Below the pieces are notes generated by a model. That model saw nothing but the letters and a program-made list of their open reading frames with translations. It made no database searches and was not told the origin of the DNA. From NCBI RefSeq assembly GCF_025566965.1, contig NZ_JAOQJL010000006.1:62001-126000 (forward strand): a stretch of DNA of 64,000 bases. The letters run 5' to 3'. This DNA is from Blautia_A ammoniilytica (GTDB taxonomy: Bacteria > Bacillota > Clostridia > Lachnospirales > Lachnospiraceae). Of this stretch, positions 8,960 through 16,199 are shown one piece after another; position 1 is the first letter of the stretch, and each line of letters opens with the position of its first letter. The translations under genes were made by a program, and so were the position numbers.

Positions 8960-10018
8960 TTAGAAAGAAGGATAATCTTTTACGTTGTCCTTATTTACGA
9001 TTTCACAGGCAATTACGTGATCCTGCTCTACATCTTTTCCATCCAGATAATCAACCATATCCTGGATTGCTGTCTGGATCATTGCCGGGCTGTAAGTTAC
9101 AGATACAATACCGCCAAACTGATCTGCGATATCTGTGAAGGATTCTCCACGAAGTACTGCATAAAGTTCATCCAGTCCGCCGCAGCCTGTCAGATATGGT
9201 GTATTTCCAAGGAATTTTTCTTTTGTTGCATCGTCAATTCCACCACCCTGAAGAGCTTCAAGGATACCCATTGCAAGTTCATCATCTTCTGCATAGAACC
9301 ATTTGATATCTGCATTTGATGCATCACCCAACAGAGATTCAAAAGAGGTTTTTGTGTCAGAACGGCTCCAGTTCATAGCGCCTGAATATGTAATGGATTT
9401 AAGATCATCTTCTGACCATTTTGCATCGTCTGCGATTGTTTTTCCATCATATTCCAGTTCTCCTGTAAGGTATTTTGTAAATCCACTGTCACGGAGAGTT
9501 GTTACAGAAGAAGTATCTCCTTCGTATACATAAACTGCATCACCAGGTTTCAGTCCCTGCTCTGTATAGTAAGCTGCACATGCTGCACCGATACCTTCGT
9601 TGTCACCTTTTACATTGGATACTGCACTGTCAGCTACACCATCGATGATACGGTCAAATGCTACATATGGGATCTCAGCGTCAACCAGCTGCTGGATTGC
9701 AGACTGAACAGTGTCATCGATTGGCTGAATAACAACAGCGATATTGTCTTCACCAGCTGCGATGATATCTTCAATGTTGACGATCTGTTCTGCCGCATCT
9801 GCAGATGTGATCAGTTCTGCACTGTAAGTTCCGGCATCATTTACTTCTTCGATTTTTTCTTTTGCGAATGTTGCTACGGAACCAGTCCAGCCATGATCTT
9901 CCGGAGCTGTCAGTACATAAACGTGTGTAGCATCTCCTTCTCCGTCCGCAAATACAGGAGTAACCATACTGCCCATTGTCATAGCTGCGATAAGCGTGCA
10001 AACTACTGTTTTCTTCAT
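8960..10018 (-). CDS. Sugar ABC transporter substrate-binding protein
   Basis: 352 residues; AAAGGAGG precedes the ATG by about 9 bases. Sec signal peptide with cleavage expected after VTPVFA; there is no lipobox cysteine near the cleavage site, which is unusual for a Gram-positive binding protein. The mature part is a Peripla_BP_4-type fold (VYVLTAPEDHGWTGSVA at the start, VIQPIDDTVQSAIQQL and YVAFDRIIDG in lobe 1). Encoded upstream of its ATPase and permease. The neighbouring isomerase and oxidoreductase point to a sugar or cyclitol ligand. Confidence 0.92.
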   Translation of the reverse strand: MKKTVVCTLIAAMTMGSMVTPVFADGEGDATHVYVLTAPEDHGWTGSVATFAKEKIEEVNDAGTYSAELITSADAAEQIVNIEDIIAAGEDNIAVVIQPIDDTVQSAIQQLVDAEIPYVAFDRIIDGVADSAVSNVKGDNEGIGAACAAYYTEQGLKPGDAVYVYEGDTSSVTTLRDSGFTKYLTGELEYDGKTIADDAKWSEDDLKSITYSGAMNWSRSDTKTSFESLLGDASNADIKWFYAEDDELAMGILEALQGGGIDDATKEKFLGNTPYLTGCGGLDELYAVLRGESFTDIADQFGGIVSVTYSPAMIQTAIQDMVDYLDGKDVEQDHVIACEIVNKDNVKDYPSF

Positions 10019-10115
10019 AATTCATTTCCTCCTTTTGGAATATGTTTGTTTTTAATAAGCGGTTTTCCCCCGCATTATTTCAGCTTTTAACATTTTAATA
10101 AATCAGATCGTCTTT

Positions 10116-11030
10116 TCAGATCACAAACTGTCTCATATATCTCAGAGAAAGTTTCAGGCTGTCCAGAACTCGTTCTTCAGAACCTTCAAAAGATTTATCT
10201 TCGATTTCAATGCAGGTATATCCTTCAAATCCAATGTCTGTCAATGCGGATACATATTTACCCCAATCCACATCTCCCAGTCCCGGAAGCTTCGGCTTCA
10301 TATATTGAAGCGGATATGCCATTGTTCCACACTCTTTCAGTTTCTCTTTAAAAAGTTTTATGTCTTTGTAATGTACATGGAAAATTTTATCCTTAAACTC
10401 ATAAAGCGGCTGAATGTAATCAATCATCTGCCATACAAAATGAGATGGATCATAATTGATTCCGATATAATCACTGTCAAGAATATCAAAAACTTTTCTC
10501 CAGATTACCGGTGTGGTCATCAGGTTCTGTCCACCTGGCCACTGATCTCCGTCAAAGAGCATGGGACAGTTTTCAATCGCAATACGTACTTTCTTTTCTT
10601 CTGCGTAACGCACGATTGGAATCCAGATTTCTTTTACCAGTTCCAGATTTTCTTCTACTGTCTTTGTCTGGTCTCTTCCAATAAAGGTTGTAACAAGGTT
10701 AATTCCAAGTTTTTTGCTTGCATCAATCACTTTATATAAGTGTTCTATGTTGGCAGCTCTTTTTTCAAGATTACCATCCATGGTATTCGGATAAAATGCC
10801 AGAGAAGAAATCTCTACATTTTTCTCTTTGCAATAAGAAAGGATTTCTTCTGCTTCTTTATCTCCCAGATTTGCCACATCAATGTGGCTGACTCCTGCAT
10901 ATCTGCGCTCTGCTTTGGCTTTTGGCCAGCAGGCAACTTCCACACATTCATAGCCAATCTCTGAAACTGTATCGATCATTTTTTTGAAATCATAATCTTC
11001 CAGAATTGCACTGACTAACCCTATCTTCAC
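10116..11030 (-). CDS. TIM-barrel sugar isomerase/epimerase (AP endonuclease 2-like fold)
   Basis: 304 residues from a GTG start at 11030, which overlaps the upstream stop as GTGA; GAGGAGG lies 7 bases upstream. Xylose-isomerase-like TIM barrel: start MKIGLVSAI, and candidate metal ligands in IAIENCPM (Glu), NYDPSHF (Asp/His), HVHYKD (His) and CIEIED (Glu). Family members isomerise or epimerise sugars and keto-inositols using a divalent metal. Translational coupling to the Gfo/Idh/MocA oxidoreductase suggests the two act on the same intermediate. Substrate unknown. Confidence 0.85.
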   Translation of the reverse strand: MKIGLVSAILEDYDFKKMIDTVSEIGYECVEVACWPKAKAERRYAGVSHIDVANLGDKEAEEILSYCKEKNVEISSLAFYPNTMDGNLEKRAANIEHLYKVIDASKKLGINLVTTFIGRDQTKTVEENLELVKEIWIPIVRYAEEKKVRIAIENCPMLFDGDQWPGGQNLMTTPVIWRKVFDILDSDYIGINYDPSHFVWQMIDYIQPLYEFKDKIFHVHYKDIKLFKEKLKECGTMAYPLQYMKPKLPGLGDVDWGKYVSALTDIGFEGYTCIEIEDKSFEGSEERVLDSLKLSLRYMRQFVI

Positions 11031-12076
11031 TCTAATTCCTCCTCATCTACGCGAACGCATCTTCCAAGTTCGCTTGATTTCAGACTTCCGAAAATTGCTT
11101 TCATTGCACTGAGTACACTTTTTCCCGGAACAGCAGGTTCTGTGTCATTTTCCACAGATTCTACAAATGAATCAATGATTCCTGATTTTGTCTGATTATC
11201 ATTTGTCTGGATCTGGTCGATATCATAGAACACTTTTCCGCCGTCTTTACGGATCAGTTCGATACAGTATTTGGGATCATGATAAATCTTAAGCATTCCT
11301 TCTGTTCCATAGATGATCGTGGAATTGTCTTCCTCTCCATAATACGTCCAGCTGGCTGTCATCGTTCCGATGATTCCGCTCTTCATTTTGTAAATACAGA
11401 TGGCATTATCATCTACACCGATCAGGTTTCCATTACTGTCTTTCTTATCCAGTGTCATCACTTTTGCAGTTGTTTCTTCTACTGTATCATTAAGCAGATA
11501 CTGGATCAGATCTGTCTTATGGACTCCAAGGTCGGCCATTGCTCCCATTGCAGCTCTCTTCTTATCAAAGAACCAGTTCTGTGGGCCGGCATCTATACTC
11601 CATGTTTCCGGGCCGCCATGTCCGAAGGTTGTTTTGAAAGTAAGAACGTTTCCGATATCTCCACGCTGGATGAGTTTTCGTGCTTCTGCATGAGCCTTTG
11701 CAAATCTCTGATTCTGACCGATCATAAGTTTTTTGCCCATCTGCTCTGCTGTATCCACCATCATTTGACAGTCTTTTAATTTTGTTGCCATCGGTTTTTC
11801 ACAAAGTACATGTTTTCCTGCTTTTAATGCTGCAATCGTAATTTCGGCATGAACATGATTTGCTGCACATACACTGACTGCATCAATTTCCGGATCAGCC
11901 AGCATATCCTCAATGCTTTCATAAGACCTGCAGCCGTATTTTTCAGCAAGATCCTTTGCCCGCTGCTGATTCAGATCATAAAGGCCGGTCAGTTTTGCAT
12001 TCGGATTATCCAGATATTCCGGAATATGACGAACCTGTGCAATCTTTCCACAGCCTATAATTCCGACTTTTACCAT
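11027..12076 (-). CDS. Gfo/Idh/MocA-family NAD(P)-dependent oxidoreductase
   Basis: 349 residues; AAAGGAGG precedes the start. Rossmann N-terminus with GIIGCGKIA (about 5-13) and a conserved CEKPMA loop (about 94-99); the C-terminal half carries DLGVHKTDL, matching the family's catalytic Asp/His region. These enzymes oxidise or reduce sugars, sugar acids or inositols. First gene of the operon that ends with the LacI gene at 5250. The pairing with a TIM-barrel isomerase and an ABC importer is typical of oxidoreductive sugar or inositol catabolism. Confidence 0.9.
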   Translation of the reverse strand: MVKVGIIGCGKIAQVRHIPEYLDNPNAKLTGLYDLNQQRAKDLAEKYGCRSYESIEDMLADPEIDAVSVCAANHVHAEITIAALKAGKHVLCEKPMATKLKDCQMMVDTAEQMGKKLMIGQNQRFAKAHAEARKLIQRGDIGNVLTFKTTFGHGGPETWSIDAGPQNWFFDKKRAAMGAMADLGVHKTDLIQYLLNDTVEETTAKVMTLDKKDSNGNLIGVDDNAICIYKMKSGIIGTMTASWTYYGEEDNSTIIYGTEGMLKIYHDPKYCIELIRKDGGKVFYDIDQIQTNDNQTKSGIIDSFVESVENDTEPAVPGKSVLSAMKAIFGSLKSSELGRCVRVDEEELE

Positions 12077-12143
12077 CTCATTACCTCCTTTATGATTTCA
12101 TATGTTTTTCATTTTTTCAGTGTTTATTTCATTTTTCATCTAA

Positions 12144-12172
12144 AACATATCATTTTTCAGAAATACGGTCAA
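12144..12172 (-). promoter_or_regulatory. Promoter of the oxidoreductase/isomerase/ABC operon
   Basis: On the minus strand TTGACC (12167-12172), a 17-base spacer and TATGTT (12144-12149), about 70 bases before the start at 12076. An 8-bp palindrome with a central CG (ATACGTAT, 12185-12192) lies just upstream and is a candidate operator for the LacI protein of this operon; that is inference. Confidence 0.6.
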
Positions 12173-12305
12173 CATTTTTGTGCTATACGTATGTTTTTTC
12201 TATGTTTTGCATCTTTTCATTATATATTTTTGACATTTATCACTATATTTTCTTATCCATTTCTGAAATCTTTTCATTTTTTTCATTTCAGACAACGTAA
12301 AAAAA

Positions 12306-12340
12306 GGGGATGTGGGTTAATACAAAATTCCCACATCCTC
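12306..12340 (-). terminator. Terminator after the COG0523 GTPase gene
   Basis: GGGGATGTGGG pairs with CCCACATCCTC around a 13-base loop, and the minus-strand transcript continues into a run of seven T. It lies 5 bases past the end of the gene at 12345. Confidence 0.8.
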
Positions 12341-12344
12341 TTCT

Positions 12345-13280
12345 TTATTCTTGTTCCCAATATGACTGAATCTGTTCCCGTTTCATCCCTTCCCCGATCA
12401 CAATGATCACTGCCTGGCCAGCTGAAACCGGCTGCACTGTGATCTCTCCATGAGTGGCATTTACTTCCAGCCACCCGTCCCCTTCTTTTACAAAGCCTTT
12501 GATCCTGGAAACCTGACCACAGCCAGAATCATTTAATATTTTCTCTGCTGCCCCGGCAAGTCTTTCTCCCGGAATCTCCATATTCATAAAATAAAGAGTG
12601 TCAAATCCCTGTTTTTCATTAAAATACTGCTTTTCATAGGCTTCTGTCCGGTAACCGCAACCAAGAAGCATATCAAAATCCCTGTCCGTCAAAGTATCCC
12701 AGTCTTTGCACAGCACTTCATCCTGGAATCTGCGGCTACATTTTACCTGTTCCAGCGCCCGGTTCAGGTGATTGATCGCCGCATCTGCCTGTTCTTCTGA
12801 ATATTTCTGGCATTTACTTAAGACCACACATCCTGCCTCAGCTGCTTCTGATGCCAGCAGATATTCTCCCTGGCCATCCAGCTTTTCCGGAAGCCCAGCA
12901 TCAACAATCGTGATCACGTTGCCGATCTCATACCATTTATCCAACGGTTCCTCATACAATGCGTCAAAAAATTCATCCACGTCAAAGATCCCGGAGGGCT
13001 CGATCAGTACCCGGTCATAACCGCACATCCCCATTGCGATCAGCTTTGTTTTGAATCGTCTTCTGTGAGTTTCCCGATCACAGCCACCTGCGATCATTTC
13101 CAATTCGCAGTGCTCCCCTTCCAGATCGTGCAGAAGCATCATATCCACATTCACTGCTCCGTGGTCATTCTCCAGTATTCCAATATTCATGCCTTTTTCA
13201 ATCAGATACTCCGCATATTTTTTCATAAATGTGGTTTTCCCGGAGCCAAGAAAACCCGTGATCAGATCTACCTTTATCAT
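12345..13280 (-). CDS. COG0523 (CobW-like) GTPase, variant without CxCC
   Basis: 311 residues. ATG 13280 has AGGAGA 8 bases upstream and gives the usual family N-terminus MIKVDLITGFLGSGKTT (P-loop at about 8-16). Walker B-like RVLIEPSG is present. The CxCC metal-binding motif normally found about 60 residues in is replaced by AGGCDRETH. COG0523 proteins are GTP-dependent metallochaperones, often for zinc or cobalt; without CxCC the metal role here is uncertain. It is followed by a terminator and preceded by an S66 peptidase gene on the same strand. Confidence 0.85.
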   Translation of the reverse strand: MIKVDLITGFLGSGKTTFMKKYAEYLIEKGMNIGILENDHGAVNVDMMLLHDLEGEHCELEMIAGGCDRETHRRRFKTKLIAMGMCGYDRVLIEPSGIFDVDEFFDALYEEPLDKWYEIGNVITIVDAGLPEKLDGQGEYLLASEAAEAGCVVLSKCQKYSEEQADAAINHLNRALEQVKCSRRFQDEVLCKDWDTLTDRDFDMLLGCGYRTEAYEKQYFNEKQGFDTLYFMNMEIPGERLAGAAEKILNDSGCGQVSRIKGFVKEGDGWLEVNATHGEITVQPVSAGQAVIIVIGEGMKREQIQSYWEQE

Positions 13281-13382
13281 CCTGTCATTCTCCTGTGCAG
13301 CACTTTTCTGATACAAACTATTCACAAGTCTGCCTTTCTGCATTTATCCCATTTATCGTATTTCTGCTCGATGCCTTTGAGC

Positions 13383-14222
13383 TTATTGTTTTTTTAGTCT
13401 GTATACTTCCCCCACACGTATTGCTTTCGCATCCGTGCCATGACCGATCATCCATGTTCTTGCTACCGGCAATAACTCCGAAATAAAAGGTTTCAAAAGA
13501 GGATACATCAGCTGTCCCTGGCTTTCCATACGTGTAAACGTGCCAAGCAGGATCCCTCTGACTTTTTCAAAAGCCCCCAGCTGCTGCAGCTGACTTAGAT
13601 AGGTAAGCATCTGTCCTTCCTGTCCGCCCAATGCTTCCAGAAGCAGGATCTTGCCTTCCAGATCCGGAAAATAAGGTGTTCCTGCCAGTTTCAGAAAGCA
13701 TCGAATATTGCCGCCTGCGACTATGCCTTCCATGGTCTCCCCCTGCAGAAATTCATAGGGAAACTGAAAGAGTGTATCTTCCTGTCCGCATAAAGCTGCC
13801 TGCAGTTCCTTCTGCTGGCGTTCCCCCTGATCATAAACCAGATTCCTCACCTGATAAAGAACTGAGGATCTGCCTGTCTTTGTATAGATTGCATTCAGTA
13901 CCGCGGTAAGATCACTGTATCCCCAGAAACACTTATCGCTTTCCTGAATCTGTGCATAATCCAGATACGGAAGGATTCCATTGGCCAGATCTCCGCCTGA
14001 AACATCAAAAATCTGACGGATTTCTTCATCCCTGTAAAATTCCATAAGTGCATCTGCCCGTTGCCTGGCAGTCCCGCTCCACACATGCTCCTGTGCATAA
14101 AGATATGGGGAATATACCGGTTCCAGGCCCATACCTTTCAGTACCAACTCCAGTGCTTGAAGATCTTTCTGGCTGCTCTTTTGCAAACCATTCGAGCAGC
14201 ACACAATTCCTGCTTTTTCCAT
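13383..14222 (-). CDS. S66-family LD-carboxypeptidase / MccF-like peptidase
   Basis: 279 residues from ATG 14222; a TTG two codons upstream overlaps the previous stop and is an alternative. The S66 layout is visible: FDVSGGDLANG (about 72-82), nucleophile Ser at about 103 in GYSDLTAVLNAI, a Glu in LLLEALGGQ, and a C-terminal His in IGHGTDAKAIRVG. Family members cleave muropeptide L,D bonds in the cytoplasm during murein recycling, or inactivate microcin-C-like compounds. No signal peptide is seen. Closely linked to the upstream conserved unknown gene. Confidence 0.82.
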   Translation of the reverse strand: MEKAGIVCCSNGLQKSSQKDLQALELVLKGMGLEPVYSPYLYAQEHVWSGTARQRADALMEFYRDEEIRQIFDVSGGDLANGILPYLDYAQIQESDKCFWGYSDLTAVLNAIYTKTGRSSVLYQVRNLVYDQGERQQKELQAALCGQEDTLFQFPYEFLQGETMEGIVAGGNIRCFLKLAGTPYFPDLEGKILLLEALGGQEGQMLTYLSQLQQLGAFEKVRGILLGTFTRMESQGQLMYPLLKPFISELLPVARTWMIGHGTDAKAIRVGEVYRLKKQ

Positions 14223-14224
14223 GA

Positions 14225-14764
14225 TCAAAACCCAAATTCCTGATAGTCTTCCGGAAGGAATCTGTGATAAATAAAATGGCAGCCTTCATCCTTAAAACAG
14301 TAATAATATGGGTCATCCTCTTTATCCAGAAAACGGATCAGATAATCAAATTCATCACTATCCATCTTTGTGAACTCTACCTTCGCCCAGTATTTATCAA
14401 AAAGCTCCCGAATCCGTTCAATAGTACAGTCATGATCCGGGATCAGCTGGATCAGTGCCTTAATAAATTCATCCGGCTGGGTGTGCTCATGTACATACAC
14501 GCTTCCTTCCTCCGGTATATGGAAACAGAATCTGTCATTTTTATGAGACACCGCCACCTCACCTAACTTCCCCTTTATGGACTCCGGCATTTCTTTCAAC
14601 CGACCTGCCATCTCCTCTTCGCTGTCCTGTGTACTGAAAAAATGATTCAATGAAGACAGCGGGTAATACAGCTGTATTTTTTCTTTCTGGTAGCCCAGCT
14701 TTGCCTGCTCTTCCTTGATCACATCGATTAAGCTACGTTCCAGCTTCTGAAATCCCTGATCCAT
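14225..14764 (-). CDS. Conserved protein of unknown function (possibly DUF3877 family)
   Basis: 179 residues from ATG 14764, preceded by GAGGAG at 8-base spacing. Soluble, acidic, with no signal peptide or membrane segment. Tyr/Phe-rich C-terminus (DPYYYCFKDEGCHFIYHRF). From memory it resembles the clostridial DUF3877 family, but this was not checked. Stop and downstream start are separated by only two bases, so it is probably co-translated with the S66 peptidase. No function can be assigned. Confidence 0.6.
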   Translation of the reverse strand: MDQGFQKLERSLIDVIKEEQAKLGYQKEKIQLYYPLSSLNHFFSTQDSEEEMAGRLKEMPESIKGKLGEVAVSHKNDRFCFHIPEEGSVYVHEHTQPDEFIKALIQLIPDHDCTIERIRELFDKYWAKVEFTKMDSDEFDYLIRFLDKEDDPYYYCFKDEGCHFIYHRFLPEDYQEFGF

Positions 14765-14823
14765 CTTGATTCTCCTCTCGTATAAAGCCACTTATGTTGC
14801 ATTGGCAGTATGATTCCAAGCCA

Positions 14824-14915
14824 CAAAAATAACCGCCCTGTCCTAAGAAAACTTGGCGGTCATTTTTGATCACTTTTAAGCTTAGGGCTAACCGTCAATC
14901 GGTAGCACCCTTTCT
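14824..14915 (-). ncRNA. Small RNA resembling the antitoxin RNA of Fst/holin-like type I loci
   Basis: A complete small transcription unit: a TTGACA-17-TATTCT promoter at 14922-14950, an expected start near 14915, and an intrinsic terminator at 14831-14860 followed by five T, giving roughly 90 nt. The 5' part (GGGTGCTACCGATTGACGG on the minus strand) recalls the antitoxin side of Firmicute par/holin-like toxin loci, which converge on a shared terminator; that comparison is from memory. No toxin ORF is present where one would be expected (14765-14830), only a 12-codon remnant-like frame. Confidence 0.5.
14831..14860. terminator. Terminator of the small RNA
   Basis: AACCGCC pairs with GGCGGT across a 17-base loop, with A-run and T-run on the two sides, so it could work in both directions. 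Confidence 0.65.
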
Positions 14916-14921
14916 ATAATC

Positions 14922-14950
14922 AGAATATCATCTAACCGCAACTATGTCAA
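14922..14950 (-). promoter_or_regulatory. Promoter of the small RNA
   Basis: Minus-strand TTGACA (14945-14950), 17-base spacer, TATTCT (14922-14927). A second TTGACA lies at 14964-14969 without a good -10 partner. Confidence 0.65.
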
Positions 14951-14983
14951 ACATCTATTCCATTGTCAAGTTACCACATTTTC

Positions 14984-15061
14984 AATTTCGTCGTCAACCA
15001 TTTTAATTTAGTCATTTGCTTTTCATTTGACTAAATTGAAATTACAAATGACATAATTGAA
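14984..15061. repeat. Four-copy 10-bp motif, two direct and two inverted, 21-bp spacing
   Basis: AATTTCGTCG (14984) and AATTTAGTCA (15005) are direct copies 21 bp apart; TGACTAAATT (15028) and TGACATAATT (15049) are inverted copies, also 21 bp apart. The inner pair is a perfect 10-bp inverted repeat with a 13-base gap. The two-turn spacing suggests a protein-binding array. No gene lies in this stretch. Confidence 0.6.
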
Positions 15062-15090
15062 TTTTCTTCACTTTATTTCACCGGACGGAA

Positions 15091-15331
15091 ACCTCGTCCA
15101 TCTTTCCATTCAAGAATGCCTCGGCATTCTTGCTGCGAGGTGCGCGTCATGCAATTGCATGACATACTTCTCCTGCACACCTCTGCAATCCTGCCGGAGG
15201 CTATATCAGCTGTGGGATTGACTCCCACCACTGATACCAGCTTGTTGCTCACCACCTATAGAGGTGGGATTCATCTCTCAGCTGATATAGCAAAAGTGCC
15301 ATGCAGGTCGCCAACTTACCTGCATGACACT
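15091..15331. other. Non-coding island of nested stem-loops (candidate structured RNA)
   Basis: At least six inverted repeats: ACCTCG/CGAGGT (15091-15141) enclosing CAAGAATGC/GCATTCTTG (15111-15132); an 18-bp palindrome GTCATGCAATTGCATGAC (15146-15163); a 13-bp pair GCTATATCAGCTG/CAGCTGATATAGC (15200-15212 and 15279-15291) enclosing two small hairpins (15212-15228 and 15252-15267); and a 14-bp stem at 15295-15331. The last stem has only one G-U pair as minus-strand RNA and is followed by TTTT. Short frames crossing it on both strands look incidental. Orientation and identity are unknown. Confidence 0.6.
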
Positions 15332-15441
15332 CGTCCTTTTAAAAAATTAAAACTATATTTGAGACTTTTTATTTGAGACAAAACTTATAACTTTTTATTT
15401 TTATGATTTTATCCTTTTATGCATAATTAAATCCGGGATAT

Positions 15442-15534
15442 TTATTTCTTAGTGCTGCGGCTCTCGTACCAGGCCAGCCAGCCTCCTACGCCGATTGCCG
15501 CCACGATCATGATCCCTACAAAAACATCTACCAT
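15442..15534 (-). CDS. 30-residue single-membrane-span peptide
   Basis: Minus strand ATG at 15534 with GGAGG 9 bases upstream, stop at 15442. The peptide has a hydrophobic stretch (VFVGIMIVAAIGVGGWLAW) followed by a charged tail (YESRSTKK). This is the layout of small membrane regulators and of type I toxins. It lies 66 bases after the 150-residue membrane protein gene and just before the stem-loop island in the direction of transcription. No homologue is recognised with confidence. Confidence 0.6.
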   Translation of the reverse strand: MVDVFVGIMIVAAIGVGGWLAWYESRSTKK

Positions 15535-15600
15535 GGACGTATTCCTCCGTTCTTACTATGAAATAGGTGATGTACCAGTTGATGGCATGTTTTCGGGGAA

Positions 15601-16053
15601 TCAGCCTTTGCTCCCATCCTGATGCTGTATGTATTGGATGATCACGCTACGCCTGTCTGTGCAGTAACTGCGTTCCATCCTGCGAGCTTTGGAGCAATAA
15701 CTAATATACACGGCTGTTAATACTGCCAGAAGCGCCGCTGCTATCAGACGAATGCTGTAACGCACACCCTGACGTACTGCTGACCCTATACGCATCATGT
15801 TCATCAAACGTACAGGAGCGCCTTCTTCAGTATAATACTCTTCTGGTGCTGTCTTTACCGGGGAAACAATTGTGCTGGACGGAGGATTGCCAGCCATGGA
15901 TCGAGGACTCTTCTCATGCAGCCGTCTGATCTGAAAATTCGCATAAGAAAGTGCGGAATCTGTCTCATGTTTCTGAATACACATCCCTGATAATAATACG
16001 ATCATGATCATGCAGATGCAGATAAAATGTCTTACGATCCTGTTTCTTTCCAT
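15601..16053 (-). CDS. Hypothetical membrane protein, two predicted spans
   Basis: 150 residues. Hydrophobic segments at about 9-25 (near-N-terminal, signal or anchor) and 100-117, joined by a Pro/Ser-rich, probably external loop; the C-terminus is basic. Not recognised as a known family. The ATG at 16053 follows directly on the T-tract of a terminator hairpin, and the only Shine-Dalgarno-like sequence (GAGGTG) is inside that hairpin's 3' arm. Initiation may therefore depend on hairpin opening, or the true start may be a later Met (codon 15). Confidence 0.5.
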   Translation of the reverse strand: MERNRIVRHFICICMIMIVLLSGMCIQKHETDSALSYANFQIRRLHEKSPRSMAGNPPSSTIVSPVKTAPEEYYTEEGAPVRLMNMMRIGSAVRQGVRYSIRLIAAALLAVLTAVYISYCSKARRMERSYCTDRRSVIIQYIQHQDGSKG

Positions 16054-16087
16054 AAAAAAACACCTCTGGCATCATAATACCAGAGGT
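16054..16087 (-). terminator. Terminator hairpin abutting a start codon
   Basis: ACCTCTGG (16062-16069) pairs with CCAGAGGT (16080-16087) and is followed on the minus strand by seven T (16054-16060). It ends the nucleoside-transporter operon, and the next gene's ATG begins one base after the T-run. Confidence 0.75.
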
Positions 16088-16109
16088 ATTCTGTTTTGTA
16101 AAGCAAGGA

Positions 16110-16199
16110 AACTTAGCGTTTGCCTGTAAAGCTTATCTATAAAACTTAGCGTCTGCCTGTAAATCTTATCTGTAAATCTTATATAAAACTTAACGTTTA
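16110..16199. repeat. Three tandem copies of the permease gene 3' end
   Basis: Copies begin at about 16110, 16143 and 16187 (periods 33 and 44). On the minus strand each carries Gly-(Lys/Arg)-Arg-stop (GGT AAA CGT TAA, GGC AGA CGC TAA, GGC AAA CGC TAA). The first copy in transcription order is the true end of the permease gene; the other two are downstream. Confidence 0.8.

Noticed and set aside
15073..15376. 60- and 86-residue frames on opposite strands over the stem-loop island
   Set aside because: They follow the inverted repeats, lack ribosome binding sites and show no protein motif; the region is better explained as structured non-coding DNA.
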